Positions 63,558 to 64,000 of a stretch of 64,000 nt of DNA are shown piece by piece (the first letter of the stretch is position 1; every line of letters starts with the position of its first letter). A model generated the notes under the pieces. It was not told the DNA's origin. It saw nothing but the letters and a program-made list of their open reading frames with translations, and made no database searches. Source of the DNA: Noviherbaspirillum autotrophicum. GTDB lineage: Bacteria > Pseudomonadota > Gammaproteobacteria > Burkholderiales > Burkholderiaceae_D. The position numbers and the translations under genes were made by a program. Where the stretch lies: the NCBI RefSeq assembly GCF_000818395.1, contig NZ_JWJG01000028.1, positions 2,525,195 to 2,589,194 on the forward strand, written 5' to 3'.

Positions 63558-64000
63558 TTATCCAGTCAATACGCCGAACTCGCGTTGTACTTCGCTGATC
63601 ACTGTTTGAAGTTCCGCTTCATCAAACACATGCAATTCTTCCAGCGCCCCCATGAGGAAAAGGCGGTCGCATAAAGTATTAATCTTGCGTGGAATTCCGC
63701 CGGTGTAATCGTGGATCGCGGAATATGCTGCATCCGTTACCTGGGGGTCGTTTTTCCATTCGACGGTACGCAAGCGATGCTGGATATAAGAACAAGTTTC
63801 TAGATAGTCGAGTGGGCCCAGGTGATAAGCCGCAATAACGCGCTGCCGCAGCTGCTCCATATCAGGGCTAAGCATCGTCTGCCTGAATTGGGGCTGGCCA
63901 AGTAGGAATATCTGCATCATGCACTTGTCATCAGTCTGGAAATTGGACAGCATGCGAAGTTCCTCGACTGCTTGCGGTACAAGGTTCTGTGCCTCATCAA
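63558..64000 (-). CDS. XrtA-system ExeA/GspA-like AAA ATPase (5' cut by window)
   Basis: The C-terminal ~147 residues of an AAA ATPase. Walker B is visible at the edge (DEAQNLVPQAVEELR), then the sensor region MQIFLLGQPQFRQTM and the characteristic GGIPRKINTLCDRLFLMG. This matches the exosortase-associated ATPase family and related ExeA/GspA proteins. The start and Walker A lie beyond base 64000. Likely part of the polysaccharide assembly or export machinery. Confidence 0.88.
   Translation of the reverse strand, partial: DEAQNLVPQAVEELRMLSNFQTDDKCMMQIFLLGQPQFRQTMLSPDMEQLRQRVIAAYHLGPLDYLETCSYIQHRLRTVEWKNDPQVTDAAYSAIHDYTGGIPRKINTLCDRLFLMGALEELHVFDEAELQTVISEVQREFGVLTG

Noticed and set aside
1-64000. 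CRISPR arrays, tRNA and rRNA genes.
   Set aside because: No regularly spaced repeats and no tRNA or rRNA signatures were seen in any intergenic region.

Overview
The window looks like chromosomal DNA of a betaproteobacterium, most likely Burkholderiales (Oxalobacteraceae-like). The evidence is GC-rich coding sequence, the gene families present (Kup, TamA/TamB, HemN, RlhA, XrtA-type exopolysaccharide genes) and FNR- and LexA-type operators. I could not run searches, so gene names rest on motifs, length and context read by eye.

Layout. 1-29 kb is core-like: a truncated Kup transporter; two small proteins behind near-consensus LexA boxes (boxes at 1757 and 15681); a Mut7-C protein; two methyltransferases; tamA-tamB; a PPC-domain protein facing a GH15 glycosidase; a hemerythrin and a glycine-zipper lipoprotein, each behind an FNR-like box; a LysR regulator facing a three-gene 2-hydroxyacid/2-oxoacid operon; rlhA; a TRIC-type channel; a cupin; hemN; an EgtB/SenA-like synthase; and a second hemerythrin.

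29-44.5 kb is a scarred accessory region. An Aer-like aerotaxis receptor lies between two oppositely oriented fragments of an IS5-type transposase tail. A 911-bp IS5-family element has split a HAD-like gene and left a TTA duplication. There are relics of a tyrosine recombinase and of TnpB, an IS66-family element, and a third degenerate IS5-type transposase. Among them sit two diguanylate cyclases and a dsrE-yedE-yedF operon. At 32700-32727 lies a 28-bp sequence matching the E. coli XerCD dif site at 24 of 28 positions. The FtsK-orienting octamer GGGNAGGG, scanned by eye, changes strand at this point: 4 of 5 copies to the left and 5 of 5 to the right point towards it. I therefore read this region as the chromosome terminus.

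44.6-64 kb is an exopolysaccharide locus of the exosortase A (XrtA/PEP-CTERM) type, entirely on the minus strand. It begins with an ATPase (cut by the window end), then UDP-GlcNAc 2-epimerase, polysaccharide deacetylase, FemAB-like protein, glycosyltransferase, XrtA fused to EpsI, glycosyltransferase, AsnB-type amidotransferase, two more glycosyltransferases, a CapK-like adenylating enzyme and a Wzx flippase. Most of these overlap or are separated by a few bases. Downstream lie a GT39-like glycosyltransferase, a HAD-UbiA fusion and a small EmrE/ArnE-like protein. I infer that these three make, flip and use a polyprenyl-phosphate sugar, possibly a pentose. No PEP-CTERM substrate protein is encoded in the window.
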